Of a DNA stretch of 64,000 nt, positions 48,601 to 58,775 are shown in pieces (the stretch's first letter is position 1; each line of letters starts with the position of its first letter). Where the stretch lies: contig NC_087063.1 of assembly GCF_963678635.1 (NCBI RefSeq), forward strand, positions 76,405,617-76,469,616, read 5' to 3'. The stretch is from Symsagittifera roscoffensis (Eukaryota; Xenacoelomorpha; Acoela; Convolutidae). The notes beneath the pieces were generated by a model. That model was given only the letters and a program-made list of their open reading frames with translations, was not told the origin of the DNA and made no database searches. Position numbers and translations under genes: made by a program.

Positions 48601-51600
48601 ACGCTAACCAGAGGCGCAGGAGGTAGCGACTCATTAGCCAGAAATGTGGCTAGAGCTTACGCCGAAACGGACATTACCCAGATACAGGTAAACAATTAAT
48701 GACTCTTCAACACGGGTCTGGATCGAAAAATGTGATGTTAAGTTTGCGAAGATCATCATCCGCTTATTTCGATAGAAATAGTCATTTTAGTTAAAATTAT
48801 TACATTTTAATTACATCGCGAATGAGTTTCACGATCAAACTAATTATCACGTTCTTGATGCTCTTTTTGCGTTTCATTATTACGCCTATCAAGTTGCTCA
48901 GCCCGTAGTTTTAAAGGAAAAAATCTTGTATTAAAATCATAAAAGTGAGTATAATGGATGGGCTTATTTTGGAGCTGATATTTTCACTGGTTTTGGCTTT
49001 GTGTTTAGAACGAATTACTGGTGGGTATTTTTTAGTACATAATGACATGCGAATTCATAAGGGAATGCATTTGTCGCTTATATGTTTTGAAGCTTTTTTG
49101 ACATCCTTTTCGCATCTGATGTACATTAAGCAAATTTGTGGTGGAATTAACAGAGTAAACAGTTGTTGCTTTCATGACTCATTTGGCCACGAATTACCAG
49201 ACAATGGAATGTGTCTGCTGGCCTTTTTCCAGCCCCTTTCTTAAATTTTCGTTGACGATAGCAAAGATATTTTGTTCTGTATTTGATTGACATATTATGT
49301 GTCCAATTTGTTGCTTAGTCTCTGAAAAGGAAACTTTCTGAACTATTATGAATGTGGAAGTTGTTTACTGATTGAAAATGAGGAAAAATATTGTTTTCAT
49401 TTATTGTTTACAAAAATGTTGAAGGGGACTGGAAAAATAGTTACTTAACAGCTTGTTCAAATGTAATGGCAATGCTACTAAGTGACCAACTTACATCAAC
49501 CAAACGAGTTTATCTTTCTTTTTCAAGGAAGCGGCGGAGGATGCCATTGACGTACGTTAAGTATTGTATTAAGTATTCGATATGACGTGACGACCCCTAC
49601 CCTTAGTGCTCCAAAGTTCACTGTTGGCTGTGTTGTTGGTATGAATATGCAGATAAGTTAGATATGCACTGAAGTCATATACCATCATTACGGAAGAGCA
49701 CTGTATCGCTTGTAGATTAGTTACTGAGAATTGCCATGTGTATTTTGAGCGTTTTGTTTTGCAGAAGTAAAACATTGCAAACAAACTTGAAATTTTTATT
49801 AATCAACTGTAATTTTTTTTTAAAAAATCATCGCGAGCAAGCTTATCATTTTACGAATTATTTAATCAAAAATTGGTGCATTGAATTTAAAGCGGTTTGA
49901 ACGTAGGCACAAAATTTAAAATGCATGGCAGCTGAAATGATTTGAGTGAGTTCTGGCTTTGTTTTATGATGTAATATTAAAATATACGCCAACCAATTTA
50001 TTGGCGTTCTTCAACCGTAAAATTGTTTTTTTTTCATTGCTGGGAAATGGGGCTTTTTTATCCCCCATCTATGCCAAATTAGTTTAATCCTTTTGAAAAT
50101 AACAGTCGTGGGACCCTTTGTGAATTATGCAAATAGAGTCAACTTTGTCGGTGTGGTGTCTTTGATGTTTGACCGATGCCCATTTGAGGCCAGATCCTAT
50201 GTTTTTGAAGTGAAAATTTGCGTACATGTGCTCTTTTGTGGTGTGTATCAATATGGAATCAAGTGCAAAGCTTTCCGTGTCTGTGAAAACAAAATCCCTT
50301 TTTGATGCTTTAGTCAGTGTTGCTTAGTCTGATGAGATTTACACCTTTGTTGTGTTTTGTGAGAATTGTTGGTATTATTATGCAAATAAACGTTATAAGC
50401 TTATCTTCCGAATTACTACTTATAGCTACTTTTGCGCTTGTGATCATATTCAAATCAGCGGAAATTCCTGTTTTTACGTATCTGATACAGAAGTATACCC
50501 GAAAAATATATACTGGGATTTCAAAAAGTGATATCAAGCCATTCGACTGTTTGATGACGTATTTGTTTTTAACTAAAAGTTCAAATTGAAGTTTGGTTGA
50601 CAATTCAAAGTAAGAGCTACCTGATGTTTAACATCGCTTCGCTTCCCCCTATAACGTTCATTGGACTGAACTATCATGTTGCCAAAGATGTTTTAAAGAC
50701 AATTAAACGTATTAAATGTATTAAACAATTAAATGTAATTAAAGACAATTAACTGAAAATAAATATAAAACAAAACTTCAAAAAAAAAAATTGACCCGAA
50801 AATCAGCGATTGATTTCCAAATTTGTCTTTTTCACTAGGATCACCGAGTCTCGAACGCATGACCTGCTTCATCTAATGAATCGTGAATAATTAACTAAAA
50901 GCAGTCTAATTCTGTAAAAGATGAACTCGCAGTCAAAGTAGCCTAGGTTTTTGTTTCACATAGTCGAAAGATTTGAGACTGGTGTTTTTCGTTGCATGGT
51001 ATGTTGCATACGCTTTTTGAATAGGAAACTGCAGTTTCCTTTCCTCTACTCTATCCTTCGTTTGATTTGAGTTTGCCGCACATGGAAAAATTAGTGGTAC
51101 AAAAACCAGCTGAAGTAAAAGACAGGCAATAATTTCAGACAGTTCCGCAACTGGCATGCAACACATATGCAGACTCCTTAGCGGATTTAGGAAAAGGGCA
51201 TGCGGTTTTCACCTCTCCCACTTTCAGTGATTTGACCTTCTGGGCATTCAATGAGACCATTTTTTACGACATTTTTTATCGGCCTTGGATGCCAATTCAT
51301 ACAAAATTTCAAGGAGGGGGGGGGGTCAATTTTTTGGTGATTATGTCCAAAAAATTTCCCAAACTTCTCTATAGGCTATTTTTTTAATTCACCTCGGAAA
51401 ATTTGGCGAATAAGGGACCCCTCGAGAAAATGCTATAGCCGCGCCCTGTGAAGATTTAAACGCAAATTATGTAACGTTAACTAATTTATTTTATGCTTAT
51501 TTAAGGCTCGTTTATACTTCAGCTGTTTTTTTCCACTCTCAAAGAATGAACTTGATGTTCGCTTTATCCCAATTTGAACTTACTTAGTAAGGAGGATTCA

Positions 51601-54600
51601 TGAGTAATCTGTGGGTCATTTCAGAGCGGAATCTTCGGAGGCACTTTTGAGATGAGCAACGTGTTGGAATACCCCAAACAGAACCTAGTTTTCCTAAAAG
51701 AATTGGGAAAAGGCCAGTTTGCTACTGTACATCTATGTCTGGCTCCTGGAATCAGAGACTCAAATCCAGACACACCTGTGAAAGTGGCCGTGAAGTTCCT
51801 ACACCAAGATGCATTGTACGAACAGAGGTTGGTTCGACCCACAACCTAGTGTGCTATAAGTACATTTAGATTACTGAAAGAAATAAAGGTTTATAGATGA
51901 GGGAATGAAGTAGAGCGGAACATAACGAAGGCAATAATGTCGGCTGAAAATTTCATTCATCGATACATATTGCTGAAACTTTTTCATAGAATCGTCTTCT
52001 AATGTTTCTTGAACTCATGTTTTGAGAAAAGCATTTTTTTGTAATTAGAAGTTATCTTGAGTATGTTTCACAGCTTCATGAACGCAGTGATCAAGTTAGT
52101 ACATGAGCAGAACAATGTCAAGGATGCGCTACAAAGTGAAACATTTCCTTTTAAAGATTTATCTGGTGAAAACATTGCTTCGGTTTGAGTAGCCGCATCG
52201 GCATCTTAATCATAAACATTAACATTGCATGGTCTATTTTCGTATGCAAAATCACCATGTCATACTAGATTGACATTTTGATTCTAGAGAGGCGTTCAAG
52301 AAAGAAGTGAAAGTTTTGTCGGATTTGCGTCACCCGAACATCATCATGCTCTATGGCGTGTGCACGCGAAGTGGTCCCCCGATGATGATATTGGAGTTTA
52401 TGGAGAACGGAGATCTGTACCAGTTTCTGAGGAGACACGAACCGGAAGTGGGAACATACGCTTCATCTTCAAATATACAAACACTTAGGTGAGAATGACA
52501 TGCGTGAATTAATTGTGAGTAAATAGTGTTTTCACGGTCTTTTTTTTACAGATTGTAGTTATATGATGACAGTAGTTAAAGCTTGCCAAAAACATAATGT
52601 TGACTTGAGGTTTTGCTAGTTTTTTGTAATGCGAAAACTTGATTTCACTTAGTTTATTAGGAAATGTTTCAAAAGTATGCGGGCAATGAAAATTTGTGAT
52701 GTGTTATTTGAGAGGTAAAAAAAAACTTCAATGGACTTTTTTATTGCATGTCTAATGCATAGCAAGTTGAAAGACTGCTGGCTTTTTAAGCATTGCCAAT
52801 GAAGTGCTTAATTCAATTTAGCCCTTGAAAGATAAGTTGGTCTTTGATTGAAGATAAAGAATATAAAATTGCGTTCACATGAAGTTAGACAGGCGTTAGC
52901 AGAAAACGAACTCTTGAGTTGACAAATCACACACCTTTTTAGTTGACCAATTTAACTTCATTGATTTTGCTTATTATTCAGTCATGGAAACAAACAATCA
53001 ATTTTTAAAAGTCTGATTATTTTTTCGATTTCATGATTTCTCCAATTTTTATTTGAATGTTTCCAATTTTTACTTTAAAGTGGCTCAGTAGATTTTCTTT
53101 TCCTTTCTGTTTTAATAATAATTGTTCCTGGTTACACCAGTAAGTGGAAACATCAGTGAAATGCGGGGGTCAAGAGCTTCATGTGAAATGAAACGTATCA
53201 ATAGGAAAAACTGGACGTCGTTTGCCTCTAAACCACGCTTCTGACTCCCAAAATTTAACCATCTGAATCTTGAAAATGACTTCCGTTGCAAAAAAAATAT
53301 AATGCAATCCGAAAAAAAAAACAGAATCATATAAAGATTTCTTATACAAATAGTTTGAAGAGAATAATTGAGTTCAATTTCTGAATTGCGTTTGGTATGA
53401 ATAATGAATTGAATGCACATTTAGCATTGAAAAAGCTAGTGTTAGATGTAGGCTATCTGACTTCTTATTTTTCTGCAAGTCTAATAATGCTCTTTCTGCA
53501 GCGGTCTCGGAGGAATCTGCCGTACCCTTGGGTCAGTACAGCTCAATTCAATCCAATTAAATCCAATAAACTACCCATTACCTAATTGGCTAATTGGTTA
53601 CTCACCCAAAGAATAAAAATATTACCCTTACCACACTCATCAAAATGCAAAGTGACCTCTACTGTACTGTACTGTACTGTACTGTGTACCTGTGTTGTAG
53701 AAGTAGTTCACTTCGAGCTGAACTTCTCCTGTTGACCTCTTAATTAGACCCAATCCTACTGTTTTAGTTTTAAAAATACATGTGGTGTCATTACAGCAGA
53801 GTATACAATTTTTCATTTTTTTTTTAATTTGGAACGTTTCATCAATTTACTTAAATGATTTTATGTGTATGTAATATAACTGGTATATGGAAAAAATGTA
53901 TGCCCTGATTTAACCTCACCAAATTTATATTGGTATCATTATCGAAAGTTCACACATTTTTAGCGTGTTTCCAACCTGGCCTTCTATAAGTTGACGAAAT
54001 TTAATATCAAAACCAGAAAGTTCAAACTTCAATTGAGAAAATCATTTTCTAACCCTACTTTGACTATTCTGTTTGTTCTCTATCTTTATTCAAATCATCG
54101 TTAAATCAATAGACATGTTTCGTTTCTACAGTTTTCCAAGTTCAATTTAGGATTTTTAAAAATTTTTGAAGTGGCAATGAACGATTTGAAGACATTTATT
54201 TAGATTCGATGAACATAGTTCCGACTCTTATATATGTCTCAATGATTTTTTTTCGTATTTCTGTAAGGGTCTTTTTTTTCGCTGTTTGACTTCTGATCTT
54301 TTAAAGTTCAGTTAATTTCCGTTGTTAAGCTGAAGGCAAATTCGCTTCTCGAACAGTAGAAGTGTAAAGGTACGAAAATAAATTTTACTTTTTTTTACTT
54401 TTATTGATCAAGTTTTCTCAAATTGGGTTAGTTTTATCAAAAAAAGTGTCAATCATAAATTGTTCTAGAGAACATCAAAGAGCTTTAAGGGCATTTATTT
54501 TTTTCTTTGAAATTCTAAAGATTTTTTCAGCGAGATTGTTCCAAAGAACAAGTCTGTATTTTTTTTCTGTTTACTTGCGTTCATTGACTCTGTTGGCTAT

Positions 54601-57600
54601 TTTTTTAAAACTTTTTTTGATTTGTATTATTTGTGAATATCAGGCAAACGATGTTTTTGTTCCAACTTCCGAAGAAAGTGACCAATTGTTTATGCTTGGC
54701 GTTTGTTCATCAGTCAAGTTTCGGCTTTTCAACTAAGGGGTTTTTGACAATCAATTTTGTCATCTAAAAGATATCGTTGTGCTGAGCTCAAACTTGAAAA
54801 TATTTTGAACCTGTTATCATTTTTGTAAAGTTGTCGAGTTTGAAAATTGCTAGTTTGGCCAATCTGGAATTACTCACGCGCGATAAGGTACTTTTTTATA
54901 ATACGCACTAGCAGTAATTTAAATCATTCCAAATTGCATTGAGGCAAGCAATTTGGTTTTTTAATACGATGCGAGAAGCTAACTGCATTTTTTTAGAGTA
55001 AGTTTGAAAGTTTGTTCACGCTCTATTATGAGTTTTTGCAGTTTCCTTTTTTTAATGTTCTATTCAAGTTCATTTGCTCAAATAAAGACGAATTACGCTC
55101 TCCAATTACGAAAGTGCAAATGGTGCTAAAAACTTAAAGGGTTTCTAGGTTCGAAAGCGGATATAATTTTTTGATTTCCAGCGGAGTAAAGAAAATACCT
55201 ATTGATCCAGATTATCTCTATTCGGTTTAGTTTTTCGAAAAAAGTACAAATTATAAACGATTTTTGAAAGTCGAAAAGCTTAACTTTGAAATTCCATCAC
55301 TTTTTGGTCGGTTACCTTATTCATTGACATTTTTGCAACTTATTGTGGGCTCTGTTCTTTCTTTGAAACTGCTTCAGAAATCATCAGTCCATTTACTACA
55401 GTTTTTTGAGTTCTGATATTTTTCTAGTTGACTGTCGGTTGATTTTTTTTGCTATGCAGCTCTTTTGAGTGCTTAAATTTACCGTAATTAAACTGCCAAT
55501 CTTGCTGGGAAGATGGTTGCCCTGTAAAAGGTGTGCGATCTGTTTTACGATAGTTCATCAATAATTCACCCAACGAGCTTTGTCACCTGAGAGCAGTGTT
55601 TTTTTCCTCTGATGCGCAAGAAATCATACATAAATCACCTGCTCAGGAACTAAAATTGCGTATTTGCTGTTTGCTGAAAAATTGGAATTCCAGCTTGAAC
55701 AAATAAGGAAAATGAGAAATGTTTGAAAAGAAAATTATAATACAAATGAAAAAATCAACTTAAATCTGCAAATCCACAAAAAAAAATGAGAAAGGTCCAA
55801 AAGAAAAGTGTGAAAAAAAAAATCTTTGATCGGATCAGATGATTTCTTATTTCGTTTTGTTTTTAGTCAAAATTGCTTCAAAATAGAGGCAGAAAATGAG
55901 GCTTGGTTGTTTTTTTTATATCTAATTTACCCCCTGAGATGATGCATATCATGTGTGAAGACAATTTGAGGGAAAGGGCCTAGGAAAAACCGGACGAGTA
56001 ATTACGGAGAGATTAAACCGTCGGGAATATTACCCGTTGTGCCATAATTGCTCTGGAATTGATATTGCTATTTCGCCGAACCGGAACAGCGAATTAGAGT
56101 TGCTTCCAGGTCGATTAAGTCAAACAGAGTGAATTAAACCCGGTGTCAAATTGAATATTGGATGAACTACTTAATGGTGACGCATCATCAGCTTCGTTTT
56201 ATTAGATCGGCCCTCTTTTTTATATTCATTTGTCAGGTTATAAGATGATTAGGGACGGGGTTGATACTGTTTTTGAATAGTGGTTTAATAAATAGGCAGA
56301 TGAGCTGATTTTTGTTAAAAATCATTACCTGTTTCGATTCTCACGATTTTTTATGAGACAAGATTTTTCTTAAATATCAATTTGAAGTAGTTTTGATGAA
56401 GTCATAAGTAGGTTGATCTTGGCTCTATAAGCTGATTTGAGCACATTAGAATTATTTTCTGTTGAGTTAATATTCAGCTACTAAAAGCTGCAGTTAGCCG
56501 AATATTAGGTTTTGAGTAGAGCTTCTAAAGTCAATGGCCAATTTGATCAGTTATTTCAACTCTCAAAGTTGTATTTTATCTTCTCTAATTTGTGCCCTTC
56601 TATCTGTTGACAAGTAGATTGTAGATACACATTTTTAAAACAGTATTCCAAAAAGCATAAATTGCACCTTTTGTTTACATGTCGACTCCCTATTAAGTAG
56701 ATCTAGCGTTGTTTTCTATTCCCAGCTCATAGTTTTTGTTTTTGTATAAAATTGTAAAGCTAACATTTATTAAACAGCTTTCTTATCTTGATTTCTTTAA
56801 GGCTTTTAATGAAAATGTGTGGTTAAAAGTTAAGGTGTACCATTTAATCATGCTGAGGTGTTTCAAAATGTCAAGTTCTGATCAATCCCTTAGCTCAATT
56901 AAGTAAATTTATTTATATTTTTTCCGTATAAAGGTAGTTACTGCAAACAGTGTTATATTTTGAATACGCTCTGAGTTTGATATCAAAAACGCCATCGTGA
57001 AAATTAATGAAAAAAATAGGGTGAAAATTTGAGGGTTAAAAATTTGTAGGGTAAAATGAATGAGAACCAAGATAATATCGTTTGTTGTGTTGCAGTGCGG
57101 GAACTCTTGTGTACATGGCGAGGCAAATAGCAGCTGGCATGTCCCACGTAGAGAGTGTCAACTTCATCCACCGCGACTTGGCTTCGAGGAACTGTCTGGT
57201 CGGACTGTCCTACACTGTGAAGATAGGAGACTTCGGCATGTCGAGGGAGTTGTACTCGAATGACTACTACAAGATCGAGGGCAAGGCTGTTCTCCCCATC
57301 AGGTGGATGGCCTGGGAGTCCATTGTCATGGTCAGTTGCTGTTCCTAATTTTGACCTGAGATTTTTTCCAAACCAGAAAAATTGGGTATCGATGTTCTCC
57401 TGTGTAATATCGGGTCCCACACAAGGATCATGTTCGGCAGCTAAAAATTTATTTAATTCTAAATGAGTTGCGTTGATTGAATTGAGTGTACACCTGCAAC
57501 TCGTACAGTTTTTTGCATCCTGATCTCGTGGTAAAGCTTTAATTTGTTGACCATATAACTTGGGTGATTTTTACCTCTTTCATTTTTTTTAACACTTTTG

Positions 57601-58604
57601 AACTCTTTTAATATCTTTTTGATGTTCAGAATTTTAAAAATCTTCATGACTAAAAAAAACAGACGAGAATTAAGCAAAGTAGTGAACAACATTGAATTAA
57701 GCAAAGTAATTTATGCCATCATTTGAGTTAAATTTGTTTGTGTTGCAGGGCAAATTCAGCAACAAGAGCGACGTCTGGAGTTTCGGAGTGATGTTGTGGG
57801 AGTTGTTTACTCTGGCCAAGTGCCAGCCATTCTCAAACAGGACCGACGAACAAGTCATCGAGAACCTCAGTAAGGCGCCCTCATTCCCTTTCATTAATTC
57901 CCCCCCCCCCCCCCCTCTATCTTGGTAACATTAATGCTGTCACCTTCAATTAATGCTGTTACTTAGAGGCAATGTTTTAACAAACAAATTTAGTTCAGTT
58001 TTCAGTTGGAAATTGAAGTGACATTGTGAAGTGAAGGAACGGATGTCGTTAAGTCGAAACATTTGTGAAATCTTTATTTCAAGTTGAGAGTTAATTTTTA
58101 TTTTAAAAAAATAACATATTAAAAGCACATGGCAAGGATGAATTATGTACTCGCATCGGTTGCATCGGTTCTAGTATGAGCTCTATTAGTCTAATTTTAT
58201 CAAATTGTAATAACAAAAAAAAACAAATTGAGAATGTTCATTTAGTGTCTAATATGGTGTGATTTTGTGTTTCAGCCAATATCTGGGAGAAGAAAGAGAG
58301 TGAAACGCTGCCCCAGCCGAACAATTGTCCGAGCGAAGTGTTTGACTTGATGAACAAGTGCTGGCATCCATCACCCGATCTTAGACCCAATTTCAAAGAA
58401 CTTCACACCCAACTTACCAAACTGAACACCCTCGACTACTCCCCCTCTTCAGTCCCAGGAGGACCCCCTCACAACGCCCAAATAGCACCCTCAACATCGG
58501 CCACTTTCCCAGCCGCAGCTCTTCACGCCGCAAGTCAAGGCATGTTCACACCTGCAACTACCTCCATGACCCCAAGTGTCGCCCCAGTGTCCGCCTCCTC
58601 ATAG
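27572..58604 (+). CDS. DDR: Discoidin domain receptor tyrosine kinase, 15 coding exons, 1004 aa
   Basis: DDRs are collagen-sensing receptor tyrosine kinases of the plasma membrane. I read the coding sequence as join(27572-27671, 37898-37958, 38308-38530, 39082-39394, 39574-40038, 40215-40265, 42940-43035, 45542-45823, 46115-46297, 48536-48687, 51625-51827, 52288-52488, 57096-57330, 57749-57869, 58276-58604). All introns are GT-AG, all phases match and the sum is 3015 nt. Order: signal peptide (1 to about 33), discoidin domain bounded by C35 and C229, DS-like domain (about 234-385, [17 protein letters not shown]), acidic then Gly-rich linker (388-485), membrane helix (about 490-516), juxtamembrane (517-660) with Y633 in AYAETDI (DDR hallmark), kinase (about 661-937). 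Kinase residues: K699, E716, HRD 802-804, DFG 822-824, activation-loop YSNDYY 830-835. The start ATG sits directly before the signal peptide. Orthology to vertebrate DDR1 or DDR2 individually is not decidable. Confidence 0.93.
29818..29950 (+). repeat. Dispersed repeat family E, copy 2
   Basis: Aligns with 24350-24490 (CCCTTTTGCAATAGGGTG, CGTTACTTGATACAAAG, GCTTAAACATTGAATTA). Confidence 0.6.
31955..32345 (+). repeat. Dispersed repeat family A, copy 2
   Basis: Shows the family phrases in order: CATGCAAAATCAGC, GATGTATCATATTAAA, CGTGATTCGAAC, TTTATCACACCACGCTGAAA, GGTCGGAAAATTGTGTGCTA, CAGTAACCAGCTATCCTTGTT. Confidence 0.75.
32375..32646 (+). repeat. Dispersed repeat family C, partial copy
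   Basis: Shares GTTACGCTTTCCAACTGAAA, a GCACCAAAAATGAACGGCTT-like stretch and TTTAGTTTTTATCACGAAAT with 54400-55560 (ATTACGCTCTCCAATTACGA and so on). Confidence 0.5.
32647..33503 (+). repeat. Tandem duplication, two 429-bp units
   Basis: Unit 1 (32647-33075) and unit 2 (33076-33503) are nearly identical over their full length; I see two substitutions (GAAGGTCC/GAAAGTCC and CACGACC/CATGACC). The unit carries family A and C phrases. A 65-codon frame in each unit is chance and identical because of the duplication. Confidence 0.95.
36340..36790 (-). repeat. Dispersed repeat family A, inverted copy
   Basis: On the minus strand it shows the family features: a TCATCACACCACGCGC stretch, later GGATATATCATATTAAATG. 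It is diverged from the other copies. Confidence 0.5.
37898..37958 (+). CDS. DDR: DDR exon 2: first strand of the discoidin domain
   Basis: Acceptor GTTTTAG, donor GTAAGT, 61 nt. It encodes [19 protein letters not shown]. The Cys is placed like the first Cys of DDR discoidin domains. Phase 1 at the start and phase 2 at the end match its neighbours. Confidence 0.8.
38308..38530 (+). CDS. DDR: DDR exon 3: discoidin domain with Ser/Gly/Ala-rich insert
   Basis: Acceptor TTTTTTTGCAG, donor GTTAGT. Residues 54-128. After [13 protein letters not shown] comes a low-complexity stretch (residues 70-112) of Ser, Gly, Ala and Asn. The folded sequence then resumes with [11 protein letters not shown], which corresponds to the EEYLQVDL strand of DDR1. 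Confidence 0.88.
39082..39394 (+). CDS. DDR: DDR exon 4: rest of the discoidin domain
   Basis: Acceptor GGCTTTAG, donor GTTAGT. Residues 129-233. Begins [17 protein letters not shown] and ends at GACIFN, whose C229 would pair with C35 as in the boundary disulfide of DDR discoidin domains. One N-glycosylation motif (NST) lies in HFDNSTSS. Confidence 0.93.
39574..40038 (+). CDS. DDR: DDR exon 5: DS-like domain
   Basis: Acceptor TTTTTTACAG; the donor GTTCGT is weak but the frame otherwise meets a stop four codons on. Encodes [17 protein letters not shown] and later [19 protein letters not shown], matching the YDG...GGLGQL and YVGW...VEMEFEF pattern of the DDR DS-like domain. Two Cys (IKCYGSF and VRCEMIY) fit a domain disulfide. 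Confidence 0.92.
40215..40265 (+). CDS. DDR: DDR exon 6: short acidic/alanine linker
   Basis: 51 nt, acceptor TGTTTTAG, donor GTAAGC. Encodes [16 protein letters not shown] after the joint codon. Phase 1 on both sides, so it could be skipped without breaking the frame. Confidence 0.75.
40266..42939 (+). other. DDR intron 6 (2.7 kb), nothing further seen
   Basis: No additional coding exon with matching phase and splice sites could be supported. The segment 42100-42240 is locally G+C-richer on the minus strand, without recognisable content. Confidence 0.5.
42940..43035 (+). CDS. DDR: DDR exon 7: acidic extracellular linker
   Basis: 96 nt, acceptor AATTTTCAG, donor GTAGGC. Encodes [20 protein letters not shown] then [11 protein letters not shown], with one N-glycosylation motif. 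Symmetric phase 1, so it is also a possible alternative exon. Confidence 0.8.
43345..43950 (+). repeat. Dispersed repeat family A, copy 3
   Basis: Family phrases in order: CAAGCAAAATCAGGTACC, GATATATCATATAAAAGC, CGTGATTCGAATCAC, TTTTTGAAATCAAATTTTTC, CAGTTTGCTCTTTTTACTA, ATCACAACACGCTGAA, GGTCGGAACATTCTGTGCTA, TAACCGGCTATCCTTGTTTC. Lies in DDR intron 7, directly followed by copy 4. Confidence 0.8.
43955..44485 (+). repeat. Dispersed repeat family A, copy 4 (tandem to copy 3)
   Basis: Same phrases again (CACGCAAAATCAAG, ATTACACCACATAGAAAA, GGTCGGAACTCTGTGCTATT, CAGTAACCGACTATCCTTGT). Two diverged copies in direct succession suggest an old tandem or an insertion beside an existing copy. Confidence 0.8.
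45542..45823 (+). CDS. DDR: DDR exon 8: Gly-rich stalk and transmembrane helix
   Basis: Acceptor TGCTTTTAG, donor GTTTAT. A Gly/Ser stalk ([14 protein letters not shown]) is followed by a Lys/Asp/Pro segment, the membrane helix [20 protein letters not shown] and then LGVGWMWY, and a strongly basic stop-transfer run ([11 protein letters not shown]). Residues 437-531. Confidence 0.93.
46115..46297 (+). CDS. DDR: DDR exon 9: juxtamembrane, tyrosine- and proline-rich
   Basis: Acceptor GTTTCAG, donor GTAAGA. Residues 531-592 contain five tyrosines in Pro-rich context (for example [17 protein letters not shown] and HHPGYPP), candidate docking sites after phosphorylation. Symmetric phase 1. Confidence 0.9.
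47241..47573 (+). other. Candidate cassette exon: basic, Ser-rich juxtamembrane segment
   Basis: This open stretch lies in intron 9, in DDR orientation. It has an AG directly before (TGAATCAG) and a GT directly after (TCAG|GTTCAT) that give phase 1 on both sides. The length is 333 nt, so inclusion would preserve the DDR frame. It reads [10 protein letters not shown], then [14 protein letters not shown] and [16 protein letters not shown], a series of basophilic-kinase-like sites. Its G+C and complexity exceed the surrounding intron. Against it: the acceptor lacks a good pyrimidine tract, and a 141-codon open frame can occur by chance. Confidence 0.35.
47956..47976. repeat. C homopolymer in intron 9
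   Basis: A run of about 14 C after AATT, followed by AATTTTATGAAAGGGGAGGGG. A similar run of 14 C lies in intron 14 at about 57900-57914 and a G run at about 51316-51324. Such runs are sites of length error in sequencing. Confidence 0.8.
48536..48687 (+). CDS. DDR: DDR exon 10: juxtamembrane with the YAETDI motif
   Basis: Acceptor GTTTAG, donor GTAAAC. Residues 592-642. The end [13 protein letters not shown] corresponds to HYAEADIVNLQG of vertebrate DDRs, the best juxtamembrane hallmark of this family. IYTEPDL earlier in the exon is a similar tyrosine site. Confidence 0.93.
48688..51624 (+). other. DDR intron 10 (2.9 kb), no gene seen
   Basis: No supportable exon. The part at about 51180-51440 is locally different (G-homopolymer, then ATAGCCGCGCCCTG) and looks like the end of an old transposable element. 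Confidence 0.5.
51625..51827 (+). CDS. DDR: DDR exon 11: kinase P-loop and VAVK lysine
   Basis: Acceptor CATTTCAG, donor GTTGGT. Residues 643-710. The Gly-rich loop reads [11 protein letters not shown]: the third Gly of G-x-G-x-x-G is Ala675. The catalytic lysine is K699 in VKVAVKFL. Confidence 0.95.
52288..52488 (+). CDS. DDR: DDR exon 12: kinase helix C to hinge
   Basis: Acceptor GATTCTAG, donor GTGAGA. Residues 710-777. Helix C Glu716 lies in [17 protein letters not shown]. The hinge reads [14 protein letters not shown], as in DDR-type kinases. A short insert ([13 protein letters not shown]) ends the exon. Confidence 0.95.
   Translation, partial: RGVQERSESFVGFASPEHHHALWRVHAKWSPDDDIGVYGERRSVPVSEETRTGSGNIRFIFKYTNT
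53661..53685. repeat. (ACTGT)5 microsatellite
   Basis: Five exact copies of ACTGT in DDR intron 12, followed by GTACC. Confidence 0.95.
54400..55560 (+). repeat. Dispersed repeat family C
   Basis: Within this stretch of DDR intron 12, phrases recur that are also found at 32375-33503 and 59770-60000: TTTCGGCTTTTCAACT, CTAAAAGATATCG, ACGCGCGATAA, GTTAGTTTTATCAAAAAAAG, ACGCTCTCCAATTACGAAA. The family seems longer than A and has no coding frame. Confidence 0.55.
57096..57330 (+). CDS. DDR: DDR exon 13: catalytic and activation loops
   Basis: Acceptor GTTGCAG, donor GTCAGT. Residues 777-855. Catalytic loop [17 protein letters not shown] in KIGDFGMSR, activation-loop tyrosines Y830, Y834, Y835 in [20 protein letters not shown]. 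All catalytic residues are present, so the kinase should be active. Confidence 0.97.
57749..57869 (+). CDS. DDR: DDR exon 14: kinase C-lobe
   Basis: Acceptor TGTTGCAG, donor GTAAGG. Residues 856-896: [20 protein letters not shown], then [15 protein letters not shown], nearly the DDR signature (QPF...TDEQVIEN). A C-homopolymer follows shortly in the intron. Confidence 0.96.
58276..58604 (+). CDS. DDR: DDR exon 15: end of kinase and C-terminal tail
   Basis: Acceptor GTGTTTCAG, stop TAG at 58602-58604. Residues 896-1004. [19 protein letters not shown] and [10 protein letters not shown] close the kinase fold. A tail of about 65 residues rich in Pro, Ser, Ala and Thr follows. Vertebrate DDRs end soon after the kinase, so the tail is longer than usual. 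Confidence 0.95.
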
Positions 58605-58775
58605 TTTAGAACCAAAACACGAACCCCCAGAAGATTCTGAAACAGCTGCACCTTTGGTGTCCCGGCCTGAAATGGGCCCCTAAAATAGCAAATACTACTT
58701 CTATCAACTATGGAATGAGCCCAGAAGTAGAGACAATACAGAATAAAGACCCCACTCCCTTTATCCTCTCCTGCA
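58605..58775 (+). other. DDR 3' UTR (proximal)
   Basis: Sequence following the TAG stop up to shortly after the first poly(A) signal. Its G+C remains higher than the DNA further right, which fits transcribed exon sequence. The exact cleavage site is not visible. Confidence 0.5.
58742..58747 (+). terminator. Poly(A) signal AATAAA of DDR
   Basis: A canonical AATAAA lies 138 bp after the stop codon in the sequence ACAGAATAAAGACC. Nearest good candidate for 3' end formation. Confidence 0.65.

Noticed and set aside
48945-49244. 99-codon hydrophobic frame in DDR intron 10
   Set aside because: Starts with GTG, AT-driven amino-acid use, no splice sites that fit the DDR phase.
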